Origin: CAYOHP01 sp964403795 [NCBI: uncultured bacterium]
GTDB lineage: Bacteria > Muiribacteriota > UBA6191 > CAZXTJ01
Reading direction: 5' to 3'
DNA length: 64,000 bases
Assembly (NCBI GenBank): GCA_964403795.1
Contig: CAYOHP010000001.1
Span: 124,001-188,000, forward strand
Part shown: positions 17,322 through 26,857 of the stretch, one piece after another
Position numbering within the stretch: the stretch's first letter is position 1
Layout: each line of letters starts with the position of its first letter
Notes under the pieces: generated by a model
What the model was told of the DNA's origin: nothing
Databases searched by the model: none
What the model saw: the letters and a program-made list of their open reading frames with translations, nothing else
Position numbers and translations under genes: made by a program

Positions 17322-17696
17322 CTACAGGGGGATCCTCACGACCTGCACGGCCGGGATATGGGCCGGCTGCAGCTGCCGGAGCTCCCTCTCCCCGAGAGGC
17401 TCGCGCCGCTCGAACCGGTAGCCGGCCGTCTCTGCGACCTCTTCCTTGGCCTCGTCCCGGATCCGGGTCGCCTGCAGCGAGACCACCGCCGTGACGGCCG
17501 CGTCGAAGACCCGTTCGAGGCGGGAATCGCGGACCGGGAACCGACCTTCGAGGTGCCGGTAGGCGGAGGCGCCCCGGGTCTCCGCGGCGGGCGCGGACGG
17601 TCGAATGCGTCCCGGCCTAGAAGCATCCCCCTGGGCCCGCAGGGGAACTGCGGTCGCCAGGCACATCAGGAGTACGAGGGTTGGCACGCGCACCAT
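17322..17696 (-). CDS. Small exported protein
   Basis: A 124-residue protein with a clean signal peptide (LVLLMCLATAVPLRAQ). The mature part has no cysteines and includes YRHLEGRFPVRDSRLERVF and a short helical stretch ending in VVRIPL. GGGAGGGA sits about five bases before the ATG at 17696 and supports it as a true start. Its first 80 bases overlap the 3' end of the upstream DUF885 peptidase gene on the same strand, implying coupling. No family recognised. It may be a periplasmic partner of the peptidase, though only proximity suggests this. Confidence 0.65.
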   Translation of the reverse strand: MVRVPTLVLLMCLATAVPLRAQGDASRPGRIRPSAPAAETRGASAYRHLEGRFPVRDSRLERVFDAAVTAVVSLQATRIRDEAKEEVAETAGYRFERREPLGERELRQLQPAHIPAVQVVRIPL

Positions 17697-19428
17697 CGAC
17701 GTCCCTCCCGGTCCGGGCGTCGCAGGATGCGGACGCGCCCCGGTCGGGGTCGCCCGAGCGTCCCACGAGACCCTCTCCTACCGGAAGCCTACCTCCACCC
17801 TCGAGCTTCTCCAACCCGAGGCTCACCCGGTGGGCCCAGACCGGCATGGTGCCCCCCTCCAGGATGTTCCGGTGGAAACCGACCAGGTCCCCGCCCCGGG
17901 CACACCAGTCGTCCCGCATCTTCCGGATCAGGATCTTCCCGGTGAGGTACCCGAGCGGATACCCCGGCTTGAAGGTGTACCAATTCACTTCCCCGGCCGC
18001 CCGGTGGGCGGAGATCCGCCCCTTCTCCTCCAGCATCGCCGCGGCCTCCCGGGTGGAGAGCTCCCCGGTCTGGAGACCGATGTCGACCTGGATCCGCAGC
18101 GCCCGGAACATGGCGTCCTTGATCTGGGCGGCGCGGGTCCCGGGAACCGGGCGGAACCCGGTGTCGTACATCGCCTCCTCGGCGTAGTGCGCCCAGCCCT
18201 CGCAGAACTCGTCGCCGGTGACCAGCGCCCGGATCGGGCTGGGATGGGCATTGGCGTGGCAGAGCTGGAGGTGGTGCCCCGGATACCCCTCATGGCAGGA
18301 GGTGTTGTAGATCATCCCCGGGGCGTGCTCGGTGCGGTCCTTCCCGCCTTCCGGGCGAGTGACCATGTAGATGCCGAGTGCGGTGCCGGGGGTGAATCGT
18401 TCCGGTTCGAAGTAGGCCGCCGAAGGGATCACGCTCTCGAGGTAGCCGGGAGTCGGCCGGACCTCGAGTCGGTCGGGCCGGGGAGGCTCGAGCCCGAAGG
18501 CCTCCTTCACGAAGACCCTGGACTCCTCGACCGCCCGCCGGTAGGTCTCGAGGATGGCCTCGAAGTCGGACGGGGCGGTCTCGCCCCAGAGTTCCTCGGC
18601 CCGGTCCCGTCCCGCTCCCGGGAACATGGCGGCGAGCTCCTGCTCGTACTCCCGACCCAGCCGGTGCCAGGCCTCGCGTCCGATCTCGGCGAGCTCCTCG
18701 ACCGAGACGCCCAGGCGCCGCAGGCGGATCAGCTCGCGGAAGGCCTCGGGGCCCATGGCCAGGGAGGCCGTGCTCCACGGCAGGACGTCGCCCTCCAGGA
18801 ACTCCGCGAAGGCGCGCAAGGAAGCCTGGGCCGAGGCGACCGTGGTCGCGAAGCCGCGGGCTCTGGCCGCCGCGTCGGAGGGCGGGACCGCACCGGCCAG
18901 GATCCCGGGGACCGCCTCGCGGATCTCCCCCAGGTAGTCCGAGGTCGCCCGGCAGGAGCGGAGCGCGGCGCGGGTCCAGTACTCGACGGGCCGGACGAAG
19001 CGCTCCCGCGCTTCCCGGAGGTACCGCGGGACCTGTTCGAGGCGGGCCTGCATGGCCTCGACCCGGTGCACGGCCGGCCTCGACTCCCGCGAGAAGAGGG
19101 GATCCAGGGCGCTGCCCACCTCGAGAGCCGGGTCTCCGCCGGCCCTGAGATAGGTCCCCTGGTCGAGCGCGAACCGCTCCAGGGCCGCGGTCTGGCCCAG
19201 GAGTTCGGCATCCAGCGCCTGCTCCGGGCTGAGGTCCGGACGACCCGGACCCGCTACGGCCCGGGCCGCCCGCTCCAGCTCTTCGACCTTGCGGTGGAAG
19301 CGGTCGGGCCCTCCCGAGGGCAAGGTGTGGTCGTGCCGGCTCGACCCCATCTCGCTGGCCCGGACCGGGTCGATCGTCAGCAGGGATTCGAAGAGTTCGC
19401 GGCCGAGAACGTCGAAGGAGAATTCCAT
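17617..19428 (-). CDS. DUF885 family metallopeptidase-like protein
   Basis: A 603-residue protein of the DUF885 family, helical zinc peptidases distantly related to M32/M2-type enzymes. The key motif is SCHEGYPGHHLQLCHA, with the HExxxxHH arrangement of the family, followed by EGWAHYAEEAMYD, which supplies a further glutamate. PGYPLGYLTGKILIRKMR near the end is also family-typical. No signal peptide is visible, so it may act in the cytoplasm or be exported by another route. The domain should end near residue 545. The remaining 58 residues are basic and unstructured and run into the next gene, possibly from loss of an earlier stop. GGAGGG upstream supports the start. Confidence 0.88.
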   Translation of the reverse strand: MEFSFDVLGRELFESLLTIDPVRASEMGSSRHDHTLPSGGPDRFHRKVEELERAARAVAGPGRPDLSPEQALDAELLGQTAALERFALDQGTYLRAGGDPALEVGSALDPLFSRESRPAVHRVEAMQARLEQVPRYLREARERFVRPVEYWTRAALRSCRATSDYLGEIREAVPGILAGAVPPSDAAARARGFATTVASAQASLRAFAEFLEGDVLPWSTASLAMGPEAFRELIRLRRLGVSVEELAEIGREAWHRLGREYEQELAAMFPGAGRDRAEELWGETAPSDFEAILETYRRAVEESRVFVKEAFGLEPPRPDRLEVRPTPGYLESVIPSAAYFEPERFTPGTALGIYMVTRPEGGKDRTEHAPGMIYNTSCHEGYPGHHLQLCHANAHPSPIRALVTGDEFCEGWAHYAEEAMYDTGFRPVPGTRAAQIKDAMFRALRIQVDIGLQTGELSTREAAAMLEEKGRISAHRAAGEVNWYTFKPGYPLGYLTGKILIRKMRDDWCARGGDLVGFHRNILEGGTMPVWAHRVSLGLEKLEGGGRLPVGEGLVGRSGDPDRGASASCDARTGRDVDGARANPRTPDVPGDRSSPAGPGGCF

Positions 19429-19524
19429 CTGCGCCCTCCATGGGGGGCGGGGAACCTACACTCGGGAACGGCCCCACGGCAAGGATCCATGCGGCATTCC
19501 GGCCCCGGATGCGATTCTTGTCCG

Positions 19525-19553
19525 TTGCCACGATGGGACCCGTCGAGTACCTT
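19525..19553 (+). promoter_or_regulatory. Candidate leaderless promoter of the HEAT-repeat gene
   Basis: TTGCCA (19525-19530), a 17-base spacer, TACCTT (19548-19553), then eight bases to the ATG at 19562. No Shine-Dalgarno can fit, so the transcript would be leaderless. This is one of the two best-formed examples of the pattern in the window. Confidence 0.6.
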
Positions 19554-19561
19554 CGGGGCCG

Positions 19562-21022
19562 ATGAACGGACCCCGCTCGATCCACAACGCCCTGCTCCTG
19601 CGCCGCGAGATCCTCGACCACCTTCGCAAGCTCGCCGGAGCCCTTCCCCCGGCCCCGGCCGCGACCGGCCTGTTGCAGGCGATCGGGGAGCACCGGGACC
19701 TCGCCGTCGGGGTCTGCATGAACGAACTCTCCAGTCCTTCGACCCAGTTGCGTCACGCGGTGGCCGCGGTGCTCCGCAAGCTCGAAGCCGTGGAGGTCGA
19801 GTCCGAACTCGAGGAACTCTCCGAGGACGCCAAGCTCCCCGAGGAGAACCGGGCCATCGCCCGCGACCTCTTCCGCGAGCTGCGTCCCAAGGCACCGCGT
19901 TCGTCCCTGGCGTTCCCGCTCCCGCGGGTCGAACGGCCCGAGTCCGGCAAGGCACTTCTCGACACCCTGGGAGACGATCCCTCGACCCGCTCCAGTTTCC
20001 TCCAGGCCTTCACCTCGGCTCCTCCCGATATCCGGGTGACGACGCTCGAAGGTCTGGGGGCCCTGAAGGACCCTCGCGCCATCCCGGTCTACCAGGCGGC
20101 TTCCACCGACCGCGACACCCGGGTCGCGGAGGCGGCCATGCGCGGTCTCGCCGGATGTCCCGACCCGGCCGCCCGGGAGGCTCTCGAGGAGCTCGCGTCC
20201 GGGGCCCACGGCCCCGCGGTCCGGCGCCTGGCGGCCCGCTTCCTCATGGGTCTCCGGCCCGATCCCCCGGAGGCCCGGAGCCGGGCCACCCAGTGCGTGG
20301 CCGGCCCGGTCGACCTCCGTGGCGAACGCGACCTGCTCATGGCCGCACCGCGGTCCGGAGGCACCCGCTGGGATCTCCTCAGGGCCCGGGTGGGCATCCG
20401 GGGCGGGATCCTCTCCATCGAGGCCCGCCCGAGCATCACGGCCCCCGCCGCCTCCTCGGCCATCGCCCGCCTCGCCTCGGACGGCGGCTTCCTCACCTCC
20501 GGGCCCGCCTATGTGCGTGTCCTCCTCGAGGATGCCCTGGCCGCTCCCGAAGCCGGTCCGAATCGCCTGGGGCCCTGGACCAGCCTGCTCGGGAGCAAGC
20601 CCCTCTCGCCCCGGCCCTATCGCCCCGGGGAGGAGATCGCGGAGGACGAGGCGAAGTCCAATCTCAAGGTGGCCGAGCGGTTGCTCCAACGGCCGGAATT
20701 CCGGGGCTGGTTCGTCGCCGACCCGATGCTCGACCATCTCGGCGAACTGGCCGCCACCGGCGACCGCTCCCACGAGGAGCTGCTCGACCGGTTCGTCGAG
20801 GAGTTCCTGGAACCCCAGCGATGGATCCTGGTGCGGAGCCTGGAGCTGACCCGCGACATGCTCCTCCGACGAGGGGACCGCCAGTTCGCCCGGGCCGTCG
20901 CGGCCACGGAGTGGGCCTTCCGGGACCCCTCGCCCGCGTCGCTGCGCCGGGACCCGCTGCTCCTGGCCCTGCTCAAGCGGCGCCTGGCGACCGAGCGCTC
21001 CCAGCCCGCCAGCCGGGTCTGA
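19562..21022 (+). CDS. HEAT-repeat protein
   Basis: A 486-residue protein, soluble by sequence, with no signal peptide. The N-terminal 250 residues read as HEAT-like helical pairs, for example QLRHAVAAVLRKLEAVE, DIRVTTLEGLGALKDPRAI and DTRVAEAAMRGLAGCPDPAA. The C-terminal half is less repetitive and probably helical, with RWDLLRARVGIRGGILSIEA and EDEAKSNLKVAERLLQ. HEAT arrays bind proteins, so a scaffold role is likely, but no partner is evident. The transmembrane kinase begins 53 bases downstream with its own TANNNT box. An upstream extension of the frame is rejected because the promoter lies within it. Confidence 0.8.
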   Translation: MNGPRSIHNALLLRREILDHLRKLAGALPPAPAATGLLQAIGEHRDLAVGVCMNELSSPSTQLRHAVAAVLRKLEAVEVESELEELSEDAKLPEENRAIARDLFRELRPKAPRSSLAFPLPRVERPESGKALLDTLGDDPSTRSSFLQAFTSAPPDIRVTTLEGLGALKDPRAIPVYQAASTDRDTRVAEAAMRGLAGCPDPAAREALEELASGAHGPAVRRLAARFLMGLRPDPPEARSRATQCVAGPVDLRGERDLLMAAPRSGGTRWDLLRARVGIRGGILSIEARPSITAPAASSAIARLASDGGFLTSGPAYVRVLLEDALAAPEAGPNRLGPWTSLLGSKPLSPRPYRPGEEIAEDEAKSNLKVAERLLQRPEFRGWFVADPMLDHLGELAATGDRSHEELLDRFVEEFLEPQRWILVRSLELTRDMLLRRGDRQFARAVAATEWAFRDPSPASLRRDPLLLALLKRRLATERSQPASRV

Positions 21023-21063
21023 TCCCGACGGCGACGCCACCTGGGGCTCCCGGCCTCCTCTGG

Positions 21064-21069
21064 TAGGCT
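21064..21069 (+). promoter_or_regulatory. TANNNT box before the kinase start
   Basis: TAGGCT lies six bases before the GTG at 21076. No good -35 hexamer is visible, so this is a weaker member of the leaderless pattern. Confidence 0.35.
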
Positions 21070-21075
21070 CGGACG

Positions 21076-23658
21076 GTGACCGGATCGCCGTTTTCGGTCG
21101 AGTTCTCGCGCCGCTACGAGATCCTCGGTCTCCTGGGCGAGGGGGGAGGCGCCAAGGTCTACCGCGCCCGCCACCGGGAACTCGACCGCCCCGTGGCGAT
21201 CAAGGTCTTCACGACCGCCATCCTCGAGGACGAGCATTCGATCCGGCGCTTCCTCGACGAGGGCCGGACCCTGGCCCAGCTTCGCCACCCCAACGTGGTG
21301 GCGGTGTACGAGACAGGGCTCGAAGGTGGCGCTCCCTACCTGGCCCTCGAACTGGTGGAGGGCAGGGACCTCCGGACCCTGCTCGCCGATCGGATCCGGG
21401 ACAGTCGCCGGGCCGGAAATCCCGGAGGCTTGCCTCCCCTCGAGGCGGTGACCCTGTTCGCGGGCATCGCGGCCGGACTCGCCGAGGTCCATCGCCACGG
21501 GATCGTCCACCGCGACCTGAAGCCGGAGAACGTCCTGGTGGGGAGAGACACCGTTGCCAGGCTCGCCGATTTCGGACTCGCCCTGGCCGGAGGCGACGAC
21601 CGTCCCTACCGGACGCGGCGAGGCCTGATCCTGGGCACTCCCCGGTACGTGGCTCCGGAACGGGTCCGGACCCAGGAAGCGCGACCGCCTTCCGACGTCT
21701 ACGCATTCGGCATCATGCTCTGGGAATGCCTGGCGGGACGACCGCCGATCGAGGCGAAGACGGATGCCGAGCTGCTGCTGGCCCATACCCGCGGCCGGAT
21801 CCCGCCGGCCTCCCAGCAGTGTCCCGGACTCCCGGGCCTCCTCGACGATCTGGTCGCCGATTGCCTGGCCAAGGATCCCGAGGACCGACCGACCGCCTCC
21901 GAGCTGGCCGATCGTCTGATCCAGGCCGAGCGCGAATGGGGACGCTGGTCGCGGATCCCTTCCCGGGCGGCCGGCATGCCGAGCCCGCTCTCGCCCGGAT
22001 CGGATCCGAAGGAACTCCCGTCGCGGGTTCCCGCGCGCCGGGGTCCGCTTCAGGACCGGATGGGAACGAGGACCCGGCGGATCCTGGCGACCATCTTCGT
22101 CCTCACCGGTCTCGCGCTCCTGGGGAGATTCCTGTCCCGCCCCTTCGATCCGGTCCTGGAACCGATCGGCTCGGGGTTCCGGGTCCGGTGGAACACGCTC
22201 CTCCCTGCCGCTCCGGAGGTGGCCTTCCGGATGCCCACCGAAGCCGGGTGGACGAGACGGACCGTGGATCGCTTCTCCACCCGCCACGAGATGGCGGTAG
22301 GGCCCCTGGAGCCCGGACTCCGGGAGGTCGCCCTGGTGGGACTCACAGGCTGGACCCACCTCGGGGGGATCGAGGTCCGACCGCTCGCGGTCCGCGCTCC
22401 CCGGGTGGTGGAGACCTCCGGGGGAAGGATCCTGGACCTCTCCACCTCGCTCCCCGCCCGGGTCGCGCTGCTCGCGAGCGCGGGCTCGCCGACCGCCGTC
22501 TCCACCTCTCCGCACGGAGAGATCCATCGTCTGGACTGCGAGCCCCCGATCCTCGATTCCTGGCAGGACCCGCTGCTGGTCCTCACCGACTCCGCCGCCC
22601 GGCAGGTGAGGGTCCCACTGGGGATCTCGATCCCCGGAGCCGTCCCGCAGGCCCGGTCGCTCGCCGGACGCCTGGCCGCCTTCCGGCTCGATGAGACCGG
22701 GTTCAGGACCCGGCTCGAGGAGGCGCGCCAGGCAGCGCTGGAGACCGGAGAGGGCCGGATCCAGGATCTCGCCGACGAGATCCGCAGCCTCGATCCCTCG
22801 ATCGCCGAGCGGGCGGCCGTCCTGGAGGCCCGTTCGCGCTGGCTGGGAGAAGTCCCGGGAGGACTCGAGGCCGCCTACCAGGACCTGCCCTTCCGCAAGG
22901 AACTGGCACGCTTCGCCCCCCGCGCCCGGAGCTTCTTCTCCGATCCGGGCGTACCACGAACCACCAAGCTCGCCCTCTACCATGCGCTCCTCGACCAGCT
23001 CGGTCTCGATGCCTCGGCCGATGCCGAGGGCGCGCCGCCCCCCCTCGGGATCCAGACCATGCTGGCCGGCGCGGCTCGCCTCGAGGTCGTGCCCGGGGAT
23101 CGGATCCGGGACCGCCTGGAGCAGGAGTCCTCTCCGCCGGCGCGGGTCCTCTTCGCGGGACGAACCCTGGCCGAGCAGACGATGATCCTGGCGGAGTCGC
23201 GGGTCGTGGAGAACCGGCGCGGCGTCATGGATTTCGCCAGCCTGGTCGGCCAGAGCGTGCTCTCGGTGGACGTCGCCCGGGCGGCGCGCTCCCGGGAGGG
23301 CGAGGTGCAGCTGGAAGCCGCTCCCGGAGGCCGCCGCCTGGTGCTCCACGGCTGGAACCTCTTCCCCCATTTCCTGCTCGAGATCGGCTTCCACCCCCTG
23401 GATGCCGGTTCGACGCCGGGAGGTCCCGAAACCGTTCGCCTCGTGTTCCGCACCGAATCCAGGACCTTCCCCGGTGGCGCCGTCGAGGTCCAGGGCCTTC
23501 CCCGCAATCGATCCCTGCTGGTCCTGCATCTCGCCCCTTGGCTGCTTCCCCCGGGCAGGTACCGGTGGCGGCTGGCGGGAAGAACGGTTCCCGGGACCTA
23601 CCGCGGCCTCATCTACCAGGTCTCGGACCTCCTGCTGGGTCCCGGCGCCTCCGAATAG
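21076..23658 (+). CDS. Transmembrane Ser/Thr protein kinase with extracytoplasmic domain
   Basis: An 860-residue Hanks-type kinase with all active-site elements: the glycine-rich loop GEGGGAKVY, VAIKVF (K43), HRDLKPEN (D147), DFGLA (D165), GTPRYVAPE and DVYAFGIMLWE. The kinase domain ends near residue 285. After a basic linker a single membrane helix (about residues 335-354, ILATIFVLTGLALLGRFL) leads to a 500-residue external part. Its start is beta-rich (GFRVRWNTLL, GGIEVRPLAVRAPRVVE), its middle helical, and it ends in a beta domain (RLVLHGWNLFPHFLLEIGF). It resembles a receptor kinase, but the ligand is unknown. The GTG start follows TAGGCT by six bases. Confidence 0.93.
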   Translation: MTGSPFSVEFSRRYEILGLLGEGGGAKVYRARHRELDRPVAIKVFTTAILEDEHSIRRFLDEGRTLAQLRHPNVVAVYETGLEGGAPYLALELVEGRDLRTLLADRIRDSRRAGNPGGLPPLEAVTLFAGIAAGLAEVHRHGIVHRDLKPENVLVGRDTVARLADFGLALAGGDDRPYRTRRGLILGTPRYVAPERVRTQEARPPSDVYAFGIMLWECLAGRPPIEAKTDAELLLAHTRGRIPPASQQCPGLPGLLDDLVADCLAKDPEDRPTASELADRLIQAEREWGRWSRIPSRAAGMPSPLSPGSDPKELPSRVPARRGPLQDRMGTRTRRILATIFVLTGLALLGRFLSRPFDPVLEPIGSGFRVRWNTLLPAAPEVAFRMPTEAGWTRRTVDRFSTRHEMAVGPLEPGLREVALVGLTGWTHLGGIEVRPLAVRAPRVVETSGGRILDLSTSLPARVALLASAGSPTAVSTSPHGEIHRLDCEPPILDSWQDPLLVLTDSAARQVRVPLGISIPGAVPQARSLAGRLAAFRLDETGFRTRLEEARQAALETGEGRIQDLADEIRSLDPSIAERAAVLEARSRWLGEVPGGLEAAYQDLPFRKELARFAPRARSFFSDPGVPRTTKLALYHALLDQLGLDASADAEGAPPPLGIQTMLAGAARLEVVPGDRIRDRLEQESSPPARVLFAGRTLAEQTMILAESRVVENRRGVMDFASLVGQSVLSVDVARAARSREGEVQLEAAPGGRRLVLHGWNLFPHFLLEIGFHPLDAGSTPGGPETVRLVFRTESRTFPGGAVEVQGLPRNRSLLVLHLAPWLLPPGRYRWRLAGRTVPGTYRGLIYQVSDLLLGPGASE

Positions 23659-23718
23659 GAACCGGCCGAGAGCTCTGCTACCCTGGCGAGAGAGGCCGTT
23701 GGCCTCGAAGGGCGCGCC

Positions 23719-24603
23719 ATGCGTGAAAGCCGACCGGCCAGGACGGCCCTGATCCTCTGCCTCCTCGCACCTTCCCTCTTCGCCGCCGGATACGAGGATC
23801 GGGATACCGGCTACAAGGTCTCGGTCCCCGAGAACTGGAAGCTCAAGTTCGAGGAGAAGGAGAAGACCCTCTGGATCGCGGCTCCCGGCGGCTTCCGGGT
23901 CCGGGTCGACGCCTCGCTGGGTCGGGACGGCCTCGGCAAGTCCCAGGTCTTCCAGGCCTACCGGGACGACGGCATGCGCCTCAAGGAGGCGGAGGGCTTC
24001 CTGGTACAGGAGAAGCCCCGCAAGGACCGGATCCTCGGGAAACTCCCCACCTATACCTGGACCTTCGGGTACCGCAGCGGTCCCGCCGAGGCCCACATCG
24101 CTCGCGGGTTCCTGGCCGCGGGCCCCGCCCGGGAGTCCGGTCGCGAGCTCCTCCTGAAGGTCCTCGCCTACGGACCTACCAAGGCCTTCGAAGCGCTCGA
24201 GAAGCCGCTGGCCGCCTTCCTCCAGTCGTTCACCTGGCCGAGGACCTCGAACCAGGACGCTTCGGGGCCCGGATCCAAGGATCCCACCTCCGGCACCGGG
24301 GTCTCCCCGGGCGGGGCCACCCGACCCGGTACCCAGGTCGCGGATTCCGGCGACGACGGCGACGACGGGAGACCGGCCTCCTCCACCGAACTCGCCCGCC
24401 GTCCCCGGGAGGGCGAATTCAACCGGGGATCCTTCTCCGGCGGCACCGGCTTCATGAAGTTCCTCAAGCGCAACGACAACCCCGAGCAGGCCCGCCAGCT
24501 CGACGCCGCCCTGGGTGTCACCGCTCGACCGAGGGGCGAAGAGGAACAGAACCAGGCGGCTGCCCGCCTCGGGTTCGACACTCCCACCGCTCCCACCAAG
24601 TAG
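23719..24603 (+). CDS. Exported PsbP/DUF1795-like protein
   Basis: A 294-residue protein with a signal peptide (ALILCLLAPSLFAAGY). The first mature domain begins YKVSVPENWKLKFEEKEKTLWIAAPGGFRVRVDAS. That layout, a 'tyr-x-val-x-val-pro-x-x-trp' opening followed by beta strands and a terminal helix (AFEALEKPLAAFLQSFTW), is typical of PsbP/DUF1795-like small exported domains. Residues after about 175 are a disordered Gly/Ser/Asp linker and a short charged tail (FMKFLKRNDNPEQARQLDA). It follows the kinase by 60 bases and could be its extracytoplasmic partner, but this rests only on adjacency. Confidence 0.7.
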   Translation: MRESRPARTALILCLLAPSLFAAGYEDRDTGYKVSVPENWKLKFEEKEKTLWIAAPGGFRVRVDASLGRDGLGKSQVFQAYRDDGMRLKEAEGFLVQEKPRKDRILGKLPTYTWTFGYRSGPAEAHIARGFLAAGPARESGRELLLKVLAYGPTKAFEALEKPLAAFLQSFTWPRTSNQDASGPGSKDPTSGTGVSPGGATRPGTQVADSGDDGDDGRPASSTELARRPREGEFNRGSFSGGTGFMKFLKRNDNPEQARQLDAALGVTARPRGEEEQNQAAARLGFDTPTAPTK

Positions 24604-24626
24604 CCAGGCGGCAGGCAACCGGCCGG

Positions 24627-24656
24627 CTGCCCCGGAGGTATCGGGACCCGGGGCAG
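24627..24656. terminator. GC-only hairpin between convergent genes
   Basis: CTGCCCCGG (24627-24635) pairs perfectly with CCGGGGCAG (24648-24656) around a 12-base loop, between the ends of two convergent exported-protein genes. No T tract follows. Confidence 0.45.
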
Positions 24657-24661
24657 AGCGA

Positions 24662-26857
24662 TCAGGGGTTCTCGAGGGCCGTCCGGGCGGACTCCGTCAT
24701 CGGGACCAGGGAGAAGCCGGTCCGTCCCTTGGCCCCGTCCTGGGATGTCGGCTGGAACGCGAACACCGCCCCGAACTCGGCTCCCCCCACGTCGCTCATG
24801 TGCTGGGCGTGTTCCGAATCGAAGGTGCCGTCGAGCTCGAAGTCCCATGCCCAGCGCAGCTCGGACTGGGCCTCGAGGGTCCGATTGGTGCCCGCGGTGA
24901 GCCACCGGAGTCCGCTGTCGTTCACGAAGCCCGCCGGGAACTGCTCAGGGAGCGGGAGGGGCGGCGTCCACCCGAAGTTCGCCTTGGGCGTGGGCGGGTT
25001 GTCCCGCGCCAGGGCCTGGGTGTCATAGGGCGCCGCGCCCCGCTTCTGGACCGAGCCCGCCATCGAGTAGGTCATCGACTCCGGGTCGATGCACGCGAGG
25101 AAATTGTAGAGGAGCGCGGACGTCGGATCGATCCCCACGGCATCCGAGCCGTTGGCATTGGTGATCTCGCCCCCGCTCCCGGAGCGCATCGAGACGACGT
25201 GGGCACGGCCGAAGTTGAAGTTCGGGGGGGGCCAATCGACGGTCACCCCGGGACGCGCCTCCTTGGGGAAGAGGATGTCGATGCTCTTCCACTGGGCCTT
25301 CCTCTCCGCGACCTCGAGCCGGTGGGGATCCACGACGTCCATGAACAGGTAGACGAACTGCTTGGCGAAGCTCTGCAGCACGTCGGGGGTCTTGTGGATG
25401 GCCTGGTCGCTGGGGATCTGCCGCGCCGTGCTCTTGTCGTGGGCCCCGGCCGAGTTCCCGAAGAGCATTCCGCTCTTCCCCAGGTAGGTACTCCCGTAGT
25501 TGTACCGCCAGTCGGTATCGTTGCCCCCGCCCTGGAGTACCGTCTTCGAGGTCTGGAGCTGGAGGTTGGCGGCCGACAGGTCGAAGTCGAAGGCGGTCGG
25601 GATGTCTCCGACGACCTTCCAGGCCAGCCACTGGTGCGGCTGGAACTGTCCCACATGCTCGAGGGTCCCCAGGGCGACCTTGTCGAAGGGGTTCTTGCGC
25701 GTCCTCCCGGCCAGGCCGCTGTAGAGGCCGATCACCTGGAAGTCCTCGGTACCCACCAGCGCGTGGATGGGATCGACTTCCTCCCGGATCTTCTTGAGGA
25801 TCTCCTTGCGGGCCTCTTCCTTGATGTCGACGAGGAAGGCCGCCGCGATCGCGCACAGCACGGGGGAGATGTCCGTCTTGTCGGCGATCTGCTGCGCCAG
25901 GTCGTCGACGTACTTGGCCTCGACGAACTCCGAGGGCTTCTTCTCGTTGTCGGCGAGCTGGAACTCCATGACCGGTCCGCCGATCACGAACCGCACACCG
26001 TTGACGGTCGCGGTGCAACCCATCTTCTGCTTCGAGATGTTGTCCAGCTTCATGGTGATCCGCAGGCCTGCCAGGTCGGCCACGAAGTTCCCCGAGATCG
26101 CCGCGCTCTGGTTGTCGAGGTTGACCATCTCGACCACCCAACCCTCGAGGTAGGCCTGTTCGCTGAACAAGTTCAGCTCCGCGTCCGCCAGCTTGCTCGG
26201 GAACTTGGGGTAGAGCTTGAGGGTGTCGCTCTTGACCGCGATCGCGAATCCTTGGGGTTGTTTGACGTCCCGATACGCGAGGCCCAGGGCCTCGAGGTGG
26301 AGATTGCGCGCCCGACTTCCCCCTTGCCAGATCTGGTCGATTCCCCCGGACGACTCCTTCGACGTCCAGCTGTTGTTGCCCCAGCCGCGCTGGTAGGAGG
26401 GCGAGTCCTCCACCCATGCGGTGTCCTCGGGAAACATGCGGAACCGGACCATGCCCGCGTCCTTCAGGTTCATGGCCCCGACCCAGCCCCAGAAGTCGAA
26501 CGGGGCATTCGTGATCATGTTCTCCACGAGCTGGTCGGGAGCAGGCCTGGAGGCATGGGAGAGGATCGTGCTCTCGACCCCCGAGTCGCCCTGGCTGGGG
26601 TGCCCGCTCCCATGTCCGTGGGCCGATCGGGCCCCGTTCTCGGCCAGGGCGCTCTCCTCGGAACAGGCATCCCCGCCCATGGCCACGAAGCGGAAGGGAC
26701 TCGCGCCCGCCCCGACAGCCAACGGATCGTCCCAGGTGAAGGGGAGCCCGTCGGCACCGAATCTCTGGAGCAGCGAGAGGCCCTGGGCCTGCGCCACGGC
26801 CGGAAGGCCCATGACGATCAGGAAGAGGAGAGCAAGGGGACGCGACAGCCGGCTCAT
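24662..26857 (-). CDS. Large exported protein of unknown function
   Basis: A 731-residue protein with a signal peptide (PLALLFLIVMGLPAVAQA). The mature part is mixed: a His/Ser-rich stretch (HGHGSGHPSQGDSGVEST), regions with many aromatic residues (NAPFDFWGWVGAMNL, SYQRGWGNNSW), a beta-rich middle (GLRITMKLDNISKQKMGC), a helical block (CAIAAAFLVDIKEEARKEIL) and a Pro/Gly-rich end. Codon composition is less extreme than its neighbours, with more Lys, Asn and Ile. The start overlaps the stop of the upstream exported propeller-like protein (ATGA). The two are probably co-secreted partners. No domain recognised. Confidence 0.75.
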   Translation of the reverse strand: MSRLSRPLALLFLIVMGLPAVAQAQGLSLLQRFGADGLPFTWDDPLAVGAGASPFRFVAMGGDACSEESALAENGARSAHGHGSGHPSQGDSGVESTILSHASRPAPDQLVENMITNAPFDFWGWVGAMNLKDAGMVRFRMFPEDTAWVEDSPSYQRGWGNNSWTSKESSGGIDQIWQGGSRARNLHLEALGLAYRDVKQPQGFAIAVKSDTLKLYPKFPSKLADAELNLFSEQAYLEGWVVEMVNLDNQSAAISGNFVADLAGLRITMKLDNISKQKMGCTATVNGVRFVIGGPVMEFQLADNEKKPSEFVEAKYVDDLAQQIADKTDISPVLCAIAAAFLVDIKEEARKEILKKIREEVDPIHALVGTEDFQVIGLYSGLAGRTRKNPFDKVALGTLEHVGQFQPHQWLAWKVVGDIPTAFDFDLSAANLQLQTSKTVLQGGGNDTDWRYNYGSTYLGKSGMLFGNSAGAHDKSTARQIPSDQAIHKTPDVLQSFAKQFVYLFMDVVDPHRLEVAERKAQWKSIDILFPKEARPGVTVDWPPPNFNFGRAHVVSMRSGSGGEITNANGSDAVGIDPTSALLYNFLACIDPESMTYSMAGSVQKRGAAPYDTQALARDNPPTPKANFGWTPPLPLPEQFPAGFVNDSGLRWLTAGTNRTLEAQSELRWAWDFELDGTFDSEHAQHMSDVGGAEFGAVFAFQPTSQDGAKGRTGFSLVPMTESARTALENP

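Noticed and set aside
20617-24618. Open frame of 1,333 codons on the minus strand, and others such as 50655-54218 minus, 1635-5105 plus and 54429-56009 minus
   Set aside because: They lie opposite clearly coding genes (kinase, Rad50-like, iscS), lack domain motifs and have Gly/Arg/Pro-rich composition expected from high-GC antisense frames.
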